A program made the translations under genes and the position numbers. 44,209 nt of DNA from an uncultured Prevotellaceae bacterium (GTDB lineage: Bacteria; Bacteroidota; Bacteroidia; Bacteroidales; Muribaculaceae), in contig ONIL01000038.1 of assembly GCA_900317835.1 (NCBI GenBank), forward strand, positions 1 to 44,209. Reading direction: 5' to 3'. Below, in pieces: positions 1 through 8,445 of this stretch (position 1 is the stretch's first letter; the number at the start of each line of letters is the position of its first letter). A model generated the notes under the pieces. It did no database searches. It had not been told where the DNA came from and was given only the letters and a program-made list of their open reading frames with translations.

Positions 1-1323
1 TAAGGTCACCGGTTCTCCAGTCTCGTCGAAACAATAGGTGCCCATGAAGTAGATTGTGCCAGTGCTCTTTTCCATGATGTAATATACAAATGGCCGCGTA
101 GCGTAGAAGTACTTATAAAAGTGCTCTCCTAATTCTACCTCTTCTGCTACCGTTACTGCAGCGGCCTTGGTGCCCTCTTCGTTGACCTCGATTTTAGCCT
201 TCTGCTTCATCATCGACACATACAATTCGTCATGATAACCCTTGAGCATATTGGGGAATTCAGCATCACCTCCGAATGCACGCGGCATGCCCATCGACGA
301 GAGTATATCCTCAAGATGTGTCTCGCTTTCGGTAGTGAAGCGGGGCATCAAGATATTGACTTCCTCTGTCCTCATTTGTGACTGCCACTCCTTCAGTTTT
401 TGTGCCGAGAGGTTCCGGATGACATCATCGGTCGTTTTACCCTCGTTGGGAAGCAACACAACCATGCTGTAGGCTTTGTTACCGTAGGGCAGGCACAGCA
501 TTTTGCACAGGTCGTTCTTGCCGTAGACGGCCATACCTTCACGATTCATCATCGGCCGCTTGACGGTTTTGCCGTCATGCGTAATAAAGTCCAGGTCTCG
601 AGTGCTCCTGGGGTCAAATTTGTCGGTCCAGGAAGACTTGAAATAGACGGCGTTCAACAGATACATAACGGCGAGGGGATTGAGTTCATCCTTCTTTAAG
701 AGTTCTGGTATCATGCCGTCGGTATGGGTCTTGCTCCAATTGTTGATTTTGTTCACAATGTTGCCTGAGTTGAAGTTAATCGCTTCAACATTGGCGTCAT
801 AATAGTTTTGCATGTCGGCTTTGTACTTCGGGTTGATTCTCTCTCCCAATTTGAAGTAGATACAGTTGGCGTTTTTTACCGTTACCGTTGTGTCAACCTT
901 GGGTGCATCATCCATCATCTTCTTGAAATACTTGTTGATCTCCTGCACCGAGCCGCCCAGTCCAAGTACGTTATTAATCTGCTGGCGAGTCTCGCCGTCG
1001 GCTCCCTCGTGGAGCATTCCCAGCAGATAACTCACGCTGATGGGCGACACGATGGTGCTTTTACCTCCACCTTTTTGCTCGTTGATGGTGCGGAACAGGT
1101 TACAGGCGAAATCATTGCTGCAATCACTCGTCTCGCTTTGCGATGATGCCGATGAATTGTTATCAGGCAACTCTGCTTGAAATTCGGTGGATGCAATCTC
1201 CTTGTTCTCGGTCAGCTCACCACCATTATAATAGTTTCCATTGTTGGCGAAAGCCAGGAGGCCGATCATCAATACCACAATGCACAATGTGCTTAATATC
1301 CAAAATCGTTTCATATCATTCAT
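1..1323 (-). CDS. Serpin-family serine protease inhibitor, 3' end outside window
   Basis: The minus-strand frame stays open for 441 codons from ATG 1323 to the left edge, so the stop lies outside the window. The protein starts with a hydrophobic segment (MKRFWILSTLCIVVLM), consistent with export or membrane anchoring. Serpin landmarks are clear: STIVSPISVSYLLGMLHEGA near the start, the hinge NEEGTKAAAVT near codon 380, and the C-terminal strand RPFVYYIMEKSTGTIYFMG. The alanine-rich hinge is that of an inhibitory serpin, so it probably traps proteases in the periplasm or at the surface. By alignment to the hinge the reactive site falls around VELGEH, with Leu as a tentative P1. ATG 1314 (MKRFW) is an alternative start three codons downstream. 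The family is certain; the target is unknown. Confidence 0.93.
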   Translation of the reverse strand, partial: MNDMKRFWILSTLCIVVLMIGLLAFANNGNYYNGGELTENKEIASTEFQAELPDNNSSASSQSETSDCSNDFACNLFRTINEQKGGGKSTIVSPISVSYLLGMLHEGADGETRQQINNVLGLGGSVQEINKYFKKMMDDAPKVDTTVTVKNANCIYFKLGERINPKYKADMQNYYDANVEAINFNSGNIVNKINNWSKTHTDGMIPELLKKDELNPLAVMYLLNAVYFKSSWTDKFDPRSTRDLDFITHDGKTVKRPMMNREGMAVYGKNDLCKMLCLPYGNKAYSMVVLLPNEGKTTDDVIRNLSAQKLKEWQSQMRTEEVNILMPRFTTESETHLEDILSSMGMPRAFGGDAEFPNMLKGYHDELYVSMMKQKAKIEVNEEGTKAAAVTVAEEVELGEHFYKYFYATRPFVYYIMEKSTGTIYFMGTYCFDETGEPVTL

Positions 1324-1360
1324 TTTTTCAGGTTGATAAAAACGGGTTAACTCTCGGTTG

Positions 1361-1368
1361 CAAAGTTA
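1361..1368 (-). promoter_or_regulatory. Promoter -7 box of the serpin gene
   Basis: On the minus strand this reads TAACTTTG, the Bacteroidetes -7 consensus TAnnTTTG, about 40 bases upstream of the serpin start. Confidence 0.6.
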
Positions 1369-1521
1369 TAACCGATTTTTTGAAAAAACAGCAAAAATGG
1401 CTAACATTCGATGGTCATTTCTTTGAATCAAACAACTTGATTTACAGGTATTTGTAAAACAAAATGGTCATTTTAGGGTAATTTGTTGAATTGGGGTGCA
1501 AATTAGCTGCAAAAAAAGAAG

Positions 1522-1529
1522 TATTTTTG
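1522..1529 (+). promoter_or_regulatory. Candidate -7 box for the methyltransferase gene
   Basis: TATTTTTG fits TAnnTTTG, but no TTTG sits at the usual spacing upstream, and the implied leader is about 150 bases. Confidence 0.4.
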
Positions 1530-1682
1530 CAGTGAGAATCCCTTCTCACCCACTTCAAACGACACCGACAACAAAGGGAACAACATCGATAATTCATTAT
1601 AAAATGCATCACAAGGTGCAGGCATCCTCGACGAGTTCCAGCTGCCATTCTTGAAGCGGAAGACGGATATCACAGAACAAAG

Positions 1683-2879
1683 ATGAAGAACGAGGCAACG
1701 ATACGGTTTGTGAGGGAGCATCGCGAGAATGACGTGAGGGCGTTGGCATTGCGGGGTTGCCGTGACAAGAATGTGGACATGCCATGGGCGCTGGATCAAA
1801 TCCAGGGCTGGCAGACGGCACGACGCAAACTGCCATCATGGGCGGCCATTGACGGCATCGTCTTTCCCCCGCACCTGTCGATGGAGCAATGCTCAAGCGA
1901 ACAGACAGCATTGTATAAATGTGGTATCGTGAAAAGATTACCTGACCACAGCCACGAGACCTTGATTGACCTGACAGGAGGATTCGGTGTGGATTTTGCT
2001 TTCATGGCCAGGCATTTTACCCATGCGTTATATGTTGAGCGTCTTGAGCACTTGTGTGAAACCGCACGCTATAACTTCAAGCTTTTAGGGCTAACCCACG
2101 CCACTGTCATCAACGCCGACGCCGAGACCTTGCTTCCCAGCATGGACATACCACACCCTGATTCCACCCTGTTTTACCTTGACCCAGCCCGCCGCGACAG
2201 TAACAGCGCTCGCACCTACGCCATCAGCGACTGCACGCCTAATGTGCTGACTGTGTTACCGCTGCTTTTTGAACGAGCCGACCATGTGTTGATCAAACTG
2301 TCCCCGATGCTCGACTGGCACAAGGCAGTGGACGACCTGGGCAATCGAGCGTCGGAGGTTCACATCGTGAGCGTGGGCGGCGAGTGCAAGGAACTGCTCA
2401 TGCTCATGACCAAGGATCATTCAGGCGAACCCGCCATCCATTGCGTGAACGACGACCAGTCGCTCACCTTCCTGCCATCACAGGACTCAGCGGCTACGCT
2501 GGCCAGTGAGGGCGATGCGACGACATTCCTGTACGAGCCCAACGCATCGGTGATGAAATCGGGCTGCTTCGGCATGCTCACCCAGCACTATCCTGTCAAG
2601 GCCGTGGCTGCTGACAGCCACTTGTTTGTCTCGCCCGAATGCGTCGAAAACTTCCCGGGGCGCGGCTTCCGAGTCACTGCCGTCACCACGATGAACAAGA
2701 AGGAATTGAGCCGTGCCCTAGCCGGCATCACCCACGCCAACATCGCCACCCGCAATTTCCCGATGACAGCCCAGCAACTGCGCGCCCGCCTGCACCTGCA
2801 GGATGGTGGAGACACCTACATCTTCGGCACCACCGACCGCGCCGGTAATCGCCTGCTCTACATCTGTCAAAAAATATAA
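1683..2879 (+). CDS. THUMP-like class I SAM-dependent methyltransferase (PG_1098 type)
   Basis: This 398-residue protein has a Rossmann SAM-binding motif DLTGGFGVD at residues 96-104 and a catalytic-type motif FYLDPARRD at about 164-172. The latter resembles the DPPR/NPPY motif of RNA and protein N-methyltransferases. The N-terminal 90 residues and the C-terminal part (FPGRGFRVTAVTTMNKKELS onward) match the layout of the Bacteroidetes PG_1098 family, with a ferredoxin-like N-terminus and a THUMP-like C-terminus. RNA is the likely substrate, by inference from the THUMP-like domain. It is followed two bases later by the YcxB-like gene, so the two are probably cotranscribed. Confidence 0.8.
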   Translation: MKNEATIRFVREHRENDVRALALRGCRDKNVDMPWALDQIQGWQTARRKLPSWAAIDGIVFPPHLSMEQCSSEQTALYKCGIVKRLPDHSHETLIDLTGGFGVDFAFMARHFTHALYVERLEHLCETARYNFKLLGLTHATVINADAETLLPSMDIPHPDSTLFYLDPARRDSNSARTYAISDCTPNVLTVLPLLFERADHVLIKLSPMLDWHKAVDDLGNRASEVHIVSVGGECKELLMLMTKDHSGEPAIHCVNDDQSLTFLPSQDSAATLASEGDATTFLYEPNASVMKSGCFGMLTQHYPVKAVAADSHLFVSPECVENFPGRGFRVTAVTTMNKKELSRALAGITHANIATRNFPMTAQQLRARLHLQDGGDTYIFGTTDRAGNRLLYICQKI

Positions 2880-2881
2880 TA

Positions 2882-3400
2882 ATGGCATTAACAATAAAAC
2901 ATTACAAAATGGAAGCGAGATTTACTATTCACACACGATATACTAAGGAAGAGTTTGTGCGTTTTAACCGCACCGCCCTGCTCATGGAGGGCCACTTCAA
3001 GAGGACAATGATCATTGCCAATGCGGCACTGGCGGTAATGATCGTGACGTCATTCATCGCCGGCAACACGATGTTTGCCATCCCGCTGATCATTTTCCTG
3101 GCCGCTATTAACTGGTACTTCTTTAAGGGGGTTGACATGAGGGCCGCACGGCTCTACAAGAACAGCAAAATGACAGATCAGACGGAATTTGACCTGGTTT
3201 TCCATGATGACCGCTACGAGGGCGCGTCGGATGACGGCACCGCCTCTCTTCCCTATTCCAAACTCTACCGCATCATCGAGACGCCAACCAACTATTACAT
3301 CATGCAGTCGCCAATGTCAGGCACCATCTTGCAGAAGTCAAACTGTCCCGACGGTTTTGCCGACTTCATTAATGAAATCAAGACCAAGTACCACCTGTAA
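2882..3400 (+). CDS. YcxB-like membrane protein
   Basis: The protein has 172 residues. Two adjacent hydrophobic helices lie at about residues 41-80 (MIIANAALAVMIVTSFIAG and a second segment). A soluble C-terminal half follows with the pattern expected of the YcxB-like domain (FHDDRYEGASDDGTASLPYSK, then YYIMQS and a final basic stretch). Function is unknown in the family. A second Met (MEARFTIHTRY, at 2909) is a plausible start and would remove a short basic leader. It directly follows the methyltransferase gene and ends just before a bidirectional terminator shared with the tRNA-Glu genes. Confidence 0.6.
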   Translation: MALTIKHYKMEARFTIHTRYTKEEFVRFNRTALLMEGHFKRTMIIANAALAVMIVTSFIAGNTMFAIPLIIFLAAINWYFFKGVDMRAARLYKNSKMTDQTEFDLVFHDDRYEGASDDGTASLPYSKLYRIIETPTNYYIMQSPMSGTILQKSNCPDGFADFINEIKTKYHL

Positions 3401-3410
3401 ACAAAGAGAA

Positions 3411-3438
3411 AGCCCTCACCCGCGGTTGGGTGAAGGCT
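3411..3438. terminator. Bidirectional intrinsic terminator
   Basis: An 11-bp stem (AGCCCTCACCC with GGGTGAAGGCT, one wobble) and a 6-base loop sit between the convergent YcxB-like gene and tRNA-Glu. On the minus strand it is followed by TTTCTCTTTG. Confidence 0.7.
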
Positions 3439-3443
3439 TCGCT

Positions 3444-3519
3444 TGGTAGAGAAACAGGGACTCGAACCCTGGTTTCCGCCGTGAGAGGGCGGCGTCCTAG
3501 ACCGCTAGACGATATCTCC
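3444..3519 (-). tRNA. tRNA-Glu (anticodon CTC), copy 1
   Basis: On the minus strand the cloverleaf starts GGAGATA. The anticodon stem CCGCC/GGCGG closes the loop CTCTCAC, giving anticodon CTC. The T arm is CAGGG-TTCGAGT-CCCTG. The 3' strand is TTTCTCT with discriminator A and an encoded CCA. One U-U mismatch is visible in the acceptor stem, and G1-U72 is as in other Bacteroidetes tRNA-Glu. Length is 76 including CCA. Confidence 0.93.
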
Positions 3520-3522
3520 GTC

Positions 3523-3561
3523 GATAAATAAAGCCCTCGCTCTGTCGGGTGAAGGCTTTGC
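3523..3561 (-). terminator. Hairpin after tRNA-Glu copy 2
   Basis: On the minus strand the 3' flank of copy 2 reads AGCCTTCACCC, a short spacer, then AGGGCTTTATTTAT. This diverged version of the terminator after copy 1 indicates that a unit of about 118 bp was duplicated. Confidence 0.5.
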
Positions 3562-3637
3562 TGGTAGAGAAACAGGGACTCGAACCCTGGTTTCCGCCGT
3601 GAGAGGGCGGCGTCCTAGACCACTAGACGATATCTCC
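3562..3637 (-). tRNA. tRNA-Glu (anticodon CTC), copy 2
   Basis: This differs from copy 1 by one visible base, in the D loop (AGTGG instead of AGCGG). It has the same CTC anticodon loop, T arm, acceptor mismatch and encoded CCA. It lies nearer the promoter, so it is the first transcribed copy. Confidence 0.93.
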
Positions 3638-3651
3638 GTAGAAAAGCGTTG

Positions 3652-3682
3652 CAAAATTACAGCCATTTTTTGAACTGGCAAA
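3652..3682 (-). promoter_or_regulatory. Consensus promoter of the tRNA-Glu pair
   Basis: On the minus strand TTTG (3679-3682), 19 bases, then TAATTTTG (3652-3659). Both Bacteroidetes boxes are present, and the tRNA starts about 15 bases downstream. Confidence 0.85.
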
Positions 3683-3776
3683 TTTTTTCGGCACTTTTTT
3701 TCTCAATAACTTCAAAAATCCGCTTTTTTGACATTTTTCGGCATTTTTCTTTTCCCAGCATGATCGTGATTAAGAT

Positions 3777-3792
3777 TAATTTTGTACTTTAG
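3777..3792 (+). promoter_or_regulatory. Candidate -7 box(es) for the 110-residue gene
   Basis: TAATTTTG (3777-3784) and an overlapping TACTTTAG (3785-3792) precede the gene by about 50-60 bases. Neither has a TTTG at the usual distance. Confidence 0.4.
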
Positions 3793-3840
3793 CGCATTGT
3801 TACTAACAATTCAATTGTAATTACACATTAATCAATCATT

Positions 3841-4173
3841 ATGGCAAGTAAGAGACAAATCAAGAAAGCTATCCAGAATGCCTGTGGCGACATCGCAGGC
3901 GAGTGCATCTTTGCAGAATCCGCATTTGGCGAGGACAAGCGCGAACAGTGGGACAGCATCATCATCGACACTGCCCTGTTGCAGCAGGAAGCTGTTAACC
4001 GCGTGAACAACAGCTTCGACAAGAAGGTGAAAGATTTCGCCAACCGCATGGAGTACAACAAGGCTCGCCGTGCGTTCTTCAAGCAGTGCGAGAAGGAACT
4101 GAGCGAGTACTTCCGCAACGAGGTGAACAACATCGCCAAGCGCATGAACGAGCTCATGCCGTCAAACAAATAA
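3841..4173 (+). CDS. Conserved-looking small helical protein, function unknown
   Basis: This 110-residue soluble, strongly charged protein is predicted to be mostly helical: MASKRQIKKAIQNACGDIAG at the start, FDKKVKDFANRMEYNKARRA in the middle, and a lysine-rich end. No signal peptide or membrane segment is seen. High-GC third positions and an ATG after a promoter-containing gap argue for a real gene. The acyltransferase gene follows after 19 bases, probably in the same transcript. I do not recognise the family. Confidence 0.75.
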   Translation: MASKRQIKKAIQNACGDIAGECIFAESAFGEDKREQWDSIIIDTALLQQEAVNRVNNSFDKKVKDFANRMEYNKARRAFFKQCEKELSEYFRNEVNNIAKRMNELMPSNK

Positions 4174-4192
4174 GCATCATCGTTTCAGTTTG

Positions 4193-4738
4193 ATGAACTT
4201 TTCTGCTTGGATATTAAAGAAAGCCGGTTGGACGTTCAAGGTCAACCTGGAGATGCCTGACAAGTGCGTCATCGTCATCGCGCCGCACACCAGTAACTGG
4301 GATTTCATCCTGGGCGAACTGGGCATCCACTCGGTGGGCATGAAAGCGGGCTTCCTGATGAAGGACACATGGTTCTTCTTCCCTCTGGGCTACCTGTTCA
4401 AAGCGCTGGGAGGCATTCCCGTCAACCGTCGGCAGCACGGCAACCTCACCCAGTCGATTGTCGAGGCCTTTAACACCACACCCCGCCTAGCCATCGGTGT
4501 CACGCCTGAGGGTACCCGCAGTGCCAACCCCCATTGGCACAAGGGGGCCATCTTCATGGCCCGAGACGCGGGAGTGCCACTGGTGCTGGCCTATTTTGAC
4601 TACAAAGATCGTGTGGTGTGCATCGACCGTGAATTTGATTTGACAGACGATGCCGAGGCCGACCTGGTGCGCATCAAGCAATACTACCAGCACTTCACCG
4701 GCAAACATCCTGAAAAGTTCGTCACAGGACTAGAATAA
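4193..4738 (+). CDS. PlsC-like 1-acylglycerol-3-phosphate acyltransferase family protein
   Basis: The 181-residue protein starts at ATG 4193; an in-frame TTG sits one codon upstream. The acyltransferase signature HTSNWD (His32, Asp37) is the HX4D catalytic motif. It is followed by FPLGYLFKALGGIPVNR at about 63-79 and the EGTR motif at 106-109, both substrate-binding blocks of the LPLAT superfamily. It probably transfers an acyl chain to a glycerophosphate or a lipid-linked acceptor at the inner membrane. It is shorter than typical PlsC (about 240) and lacks a clear N-terminal transmembrane helix. This is the compact form common in Bacteroidetes. Confidence 0.85.
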   Translation: MNFSAWILKKAGWTFKVNLEMPDKCVIVIAPHTSNWDFILGELGIHSVGMKAGFLMKDTWFFFPLGYLFKALGGIPVNRRQHGNLTQSIVEAFNTTPRLAIGVTPEGTRSANPHWHKGAIFMARDAGVPLVLAYFDYKDRVVCIDREFDLTDDAEADLVRIKQYYQHFTGKHPEKFVTGLE

Positions 4739-4779
4739 AGCAACTGGGGCTGTGTCATCATTGTCTCGCCCGCAAAAGA

Positions 4780-4795
4780 CCGCTCTAATGAGCGG
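4780..4795. repeat. Perfect short inverted repeat
   Basis: CCGCTC-TAAT-GAGCGG lies in the 238-base gap before the omega-amidase gene. Its T-rich side faces the minus strand, where no gene ends, so a terminator role is uncertain. The rest of this gap holds no gene that I can support. Confidence 0.35.
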
Positions 4796-4976
4796 GAAAA
4801 CCTGTGCAAACCTAAGGCCACGAAGTATACTTCAATGGCTAAGGTGTCGCTAAATTTCGGGAAATTAAACAAATCATAATAATTTCCCGTGCGAAGCACG
4901 GTTATATCTTGCGACGTTAAATTATGACACACCCCCATCTATAATGCGTTAATCATTAACTCTTAACTGAAGAAAC

Positions 4977-5777
4977 ATGTTTTCCCGCAACCTGCGCGTC
5001 ACGCTCATCGAGGACGACATCGTCTGGGGCGACCGTGAGGCCAACTTCAAACAACTGGAGCGCAACCTGCGCAATATGCCTGATGACACTGATCTGGTCA
5101 TCCTTCCCGAGTTGTTCACCACGGGCTTCATGACAGGTGACCGCGAGCAGGCGGCTGCCGTGGCCGAGTGGAACAGTGGCGACACGCTGCACTCGTTGCG
5201 CCAGCTTGCTGCCCAGTATCATGTGGGCATCATCGGCAGTTTCCTGGCCAACACCGCAGCCCAACTCTACAACCGCGCATTCTTCATCGAACCTAACGGC
5301 GACGAGACCTACTACGACAAGCGTCACCTGTTCTCGTTCGGTGGCGAGGACAAGGTCTTCAACCACGGATTGACCGCGGCACCCATCGTGCGATTCCGCG
5401 GTTTCAACATCAAACTGGTAGTGTGCTACGACCTGCGGTTCCCCGTCTTTTGCCGCAACGTGAACAACAACTACGACGTGCTAGTGGTCATTGCCAACTG
5501 GCCCAAATCGCGTGAGAAAGTGTGGCGCACGCTGCTGGCCGCCCGCGCCATGGAGAACGAGTGCTACGTCTGTGGCGTGAACCGCTGTGGCACTGATCCG
5601 GCTGGTGTGGAGTACCCTGAAGGGTCATCACTGATCATCGACTTCAAGGGCAAAATCATCGCCCAGCGCATGACGAGCCCTGTCATCACCGCCGATCTCT
5701 CCCCCGCACAATTGGCGCAGTTCCGCGAGAAATTCCCCGCTTGGCGCGACGCCGACTCGTTCACCCTCAACATTTGA
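4977..5777 (+). CDS. Nitrilase-superfamily omega-amidase (YafV-like)
   Basis: The 266-residue carbon-nitrogen hydrolase has all three catalytic residues in their family contexts: Glu45 in LPELFTTGF, Lys115 in YYDKRHLFSFGGE, and Cys150 in VVCYDLRFPVF. The LFSFGGE and CYDLRFP contexts are those of omega-amidases, which hydrolyse alpha-ketoglutaramate or alpha-ketosuccinamate after glutamine or asparagine transamination. It is cytoplasmic, with no signal peptide. Its stop codon overlaps the TTG start of the U32 peptidase gene, so the two are translationally linked. Confidence 0.88.
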   Translation: MFSRNLRVTLIEDDIVWGDREANFKQLERNLRNMPDDTDLVILPELFTTGFMTGDREQAAAVAEWNSGDTLHSLRQLAAQYHVGIIGSFLANTAAQLYNRAFFIEPNGDETYYDKRHLFSFGGEDKVFNHGLTAAPIVRFRGFNIKLVVCYDLRFPVFCRNVNNNYDVLVVIANWPKSREKVWRTLLAARAMENECYVCGVNRCGTDPAGVEYPEGSSLIIDFKGKIIAQRMTSPVITADLSPAQLAQFREKFPAWRDADSFTLNI

Positions 5778-7609
5778 GCAAAACTATTGACATAGAACTG
5801 CTGGCGCCAGCACGTGACGCCGACATTGCCATTGCCGCCATCGACCATGGTGCCGATGCAGTGTATATGGGTGCCTCACATCACGGGGCCCGTGCCGACG
5901 CCACCAACAGCCTTGATGACGTGCGCCGCGCCTGCGACTATGCCCACCTGTTCGGCGCAAGAATCTATGTCACAGTCAACACACTGGTCTATGACGACGA
6001 GCTCGCTGAGGTCGAACGCCTCATCCACGAGCTATACCGCATCGGCGTTGATGCCCTCATTGTGCAAGACCTGGGCATCCTGCGGCTTGACCTGCCGCCC
6101 ATCGCCCTGCATGCCAGCACACAATGCGACCTGCGCACCCCTGAAAAGGCCCGCTTTCTCGAAGCCATGGGGTTTTCCCAACTCGTCATGGCTCGTGAAT
6201 TAACGCTGGACGAAATCACCGCAATCCGCTCTGCTACCCGTGTGCCGCTCGAGGCCTTTGTCCACGGAGCACTGTGCGTGAGCTACAGCGGCCGTTGCGC
6301 CATCAGCCAGGTACTGAAAGGCCGCAGTGCCAACCGCGGCGAGTGTGCCCAATTGTGCAGGATACCTTATGACCTGGTGGACGGTAAGGGCCGTGTCCTT
6401 GTCGAGGGCAAGCACCTGTTGTCGTTGCGCGACTTGTCACAACATGACCGATTGGAACAGATGATGGATGCGGGTGTCTCGTCCTTTAAGATCGAGGGGC
6501 GCCTCAAGGACATGGGATATGTCAAGAATGTGGTCGCCTATTATCGCCGCGCCATCGACAAAGTCATCGAGCGACAGCCCGAGCGCTACCGCCGCGCCTC
6601 CTTCGGTACGGTGGATTTGACCTTTGAGCCTGCGCTGGAAAAGAGTTTCAACCGTGGGTTTACCCACTATTTCCTAGATGGTCGGCGCCCCGACGACGGC
6701 ACAGCCATGGCTTCGATCGACACGCCCAAGTCACAAGGAGAGTTCTTGGGACGTGCCGTTCGCTGTAACGGCAATGCCCTGACCATCAACACCCGAACGG
6801 TTCTTGCCAATGGTGACGGACTGAGTTTTACCGATGCCAGCGGGCAATTTGCAGGAGCAAGGGTGAACCGAGTGCTTGAGGGTGGCACGGTCCTGCTGCG
6901 TGAGCGAACCGACATCCCGCGCGGCGCCCTCATCTACCGCACCGCCGACAAAGCCTTCAACGACCTCCTGGCCAAGCCTTCGGCTACACGCACTATCGCC
7001 GTGAATGCCCAATTGCGTTACACTGGCGACATGCTGTCGCTCACCCTCGATGACGAGCGCGGCAATCATGTGGTCCACACCCTACCCTGTGACCTGCAAC
7101 CAGCCGCCAAACCCCAAACCGACCGACAGCGCGCCGAACTCGCCAAACTGGGCGGCACCATCTATCGCCTGGTTGACGCACAAGTGCCTGGCGACATCTT
7201 CATCCCGGCCTCGATGCTTGCAAGACTGCGTCGTGAAGCCATCGACCTGCTTGACAGTGCCCACCGCATCACACGGCCCGTTGACAAGCGTCGCCCTGAG
7301 GACAAATCAGTACCCTACCCCGCCGACACGCTTGTTCCCGCCGATAATGTCGCCAACCGCCTTGCCGAGGCCGTTTACCGCGACCATGGCGTGACAACAA
7401 TCGAGTCGGCACTCGAAGTGGGCACAGCCGCCACCTCATCCACACCGCTGATGCACACCCGCTACTGCCTGCGTCGGCAACTCGGTGCGTGCCTCAAGGG
7501 CAAGAACGCCAATGCCCTCCCGCGCGACCTCTACCTCAAGAGCGGCTCCACCCTGCTTCAAGTCACCTGCGACTGCCGCGCTTGCGAGATGATTCTCACC
7601 CGACCATAA
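5774..7609 (+). CDS. U32-family peptidase / RlhA-like RNA hydroxylation protein
   Basis: About 611 residues from TTG 5774, which shares its last two bases with the upstream stop (TTGA). The open frame extends back to another TTG at 5741, but homologs begin with the IELLAPA segment that follows 5774. Family marks are IELLAPARD, GADAVYMG, HASTQCDL and the signature EAFVHGALCVSYSGRC. Cysteines of that type and those in RGECAQLCR fit the conserved set thought to hold an iron-sulfur cluster in RlhA/TrhP/UbiU. The long C-terminal region (about 310-611) ends with a cysteine-rich tail (CDCRACEM). Many U32 proteins act in tRNA or rRNA hydroxylation rather than proteolysis; which applies here cannot be told from sequence. 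Confidence 0.87.
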   Translation: MSKTIDIELLAPARDADIAIAAIDHGADAVYMGASHHGARADATNSLDDVRRACDYAHLFGARIYVTVNTLVYDDELAEVERLIHELYRIGVDALIVQDLGILRLDLPPIALHASTQCDLRTPEKARFLEAMGFSQLVMARELTLDEITAIRSATRVPLEAFVHGALCVSYSGRCAISQVLKGRSANRGECAQLCRIPYDLVDGKGRVLVEGKHLLSLRDLSQHDRLEQMMDAGVSSFKIEGRLKDMGYVKNVVAYYRRAIDKVIERQPERYRRASFGTVDLTFEPALEKSFNRGFTHYFLDGRRPDDGTAMASIDTPKSQGEFLGRAVRCNGNALTINTRTVLANGDGLSFTDASGQFAGARVNRVLEGGTVLLRERTDIPRGALIYRTADKAFNDLLAKPSATRTIAVNAQLRYTGDMLSLTLDDERGNHVVHTLPCDLQPAAKPQTDRQRAELAKLGGTIYRLVDAQVPGDIFIPASMLARLRREAIDLLDSAHRITRPVDKRRPEDKSVPYPADTLVPADNVANRLAEAVYRDHGVTTIESALEVGTAATSSTPLMHTRYCLRRQLGACLKGKNANALPRDLYLKSGSTLLQVTCDCRACEMILTRP

Positions 7610-7675
7610 CTCAGAGTAGAACCCAGCAAATCAGAGATTCCGGTTATCCATAACTGGAGACTAAAAACTTTTTAC

Positions 7676-7683
7676 TACCTTTG
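7676..7683 (+). promoter_or_regulatory. Promoter -7 box of the DedA gene, close to the start codon
   Basis: TACCTTTG lies only 8 bases before ATG 7692, so the implied 5' leader is a handful of bases. Confidence 0.6.
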
Positions 7684-7691
7684 CAGCAGAT

Positions 7692-8441
7692 ATGAAGAAA
7701 GATACGCTACAACTGGTGATAATACTCGTGGTGCTGGCAGCCGTCGTGGTCGGCATCCTGATGTATATGCCTCACGACATCGTGACAATCTATAACTGGT
7801 ACAAGGAACACCTGACCTATGGCACCATCCTGCTGCTCATGGCCATCGAAAGTTCGTTCATCCCCTTCCCGAGCGAAGTGGTGATCCCGCCTGCGGCCTA
7901 CTTTGCCGCCCGCAATGGCGACATGAATCTGCTGATGATCGTACTCATCGCCACGCTGGGCGCGCTCATCGGAGCCGTCATCAACTACGTGCTATCGCTC
8001 ATTATCGGGCGTCCCGTGGTGTATGCCTTCGCCAACAGCCGAATCGGCCACATGTGCCTCATTGATGCCGAGAAGGTTCAGAAGGCCGAAGCCTACTTCG
8101 ACCGCCACGGCGCCATCTCGACCTTCCTGGGCCGACTGATTCCTGCCATCAGGCAGCTCATCTCCATTCCAGCAGGCCTGTCGCGCATGAACTTCGGCAC
8201 TTTTGCCTTGTTCACGACGCTGGGTGCCGGCATCTGGAACGCAGTGCTGGCGGGTCTGGGCTACTGGCTGAGTCTGCATTTCCCCGAAGATGAACTATTG
8301 GCGCAGCTCGAGCACTACAACCGCTACCTGTCGTGGGCTGGTTATGCCCTGGCCATCTTCATCGTGCTGTTCCTTGCCTATCAGGCTCTCAAGAAGAAGC
8401 CCACGGCTATCCCTCAAGAACCCAACAACGATAAAGAATAA
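7692..8441 (+). CDS. DedA-family membrane protein
   Basis: The 249-residue inner-membrane protein has the DedA/VTT signature ESSFIPFPSEVVIPPAAYFA at about 54-73 and a second block GRLIPAIRQLISIPAGLSRM near 152-171. The conserved Arg and Gly of that block mark the family. There is an N-terminal transmembrane helix (LVIILVVLAAVVVGILMYM) and further helices at about 80-105, 175-200 and 215-235. DedA proteins are linked to undecaprenyl-phosphate or phospholipid flipping and to membrane energetics. The rpe gene follows after 4 bases, so the two form a transcription unit. Confidence 0.93.
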   Translation: MKKDTLQLVIILVVLAAVVVGILMYMPHDIVTIYNWYKEHLTYGTILLLMAIESSFIPFPSEVVIPPAAYFAARNGDMNLLMIVLIATLGALIGAVINYVLSLIIGRPVVYAFANSRIGHMCLIDAEKVQKAEAYFDRHGAISTFLGRLIPAIRQLISIPAGLSRMNFGTFALFTTLGAGIWNAVLAGLGYWLSLHFPEDELLAQLEHYNRYLSWAGYALAIFIVLFLAYQALKKKPTAIPQEPNNDKE

Positions 8442-8445
8442 AGCT

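Larger units (their letters stand above)
1324..1682. other. Divergent intergenic region
   Basis: This region lies between the divergent serpin and methyltransferase genes. It holds a minus-strand -7 box (1361-1368) and a plus-strand TATTTTTG (1522-1529). The short open frames on its minus strand overlap the methyltransferase start and show no domain. I see no other gene, RNA or repeat. Confidence 0.5.

Noticed and set aside
1442-1911. Several overlapping minus-strand open frames between the serpin and the methyltransferase
   Set aside because: They mostly mirror the 5' end of the methyltransferase gene and rely on implausible cysteine- and histidine-rich translations.
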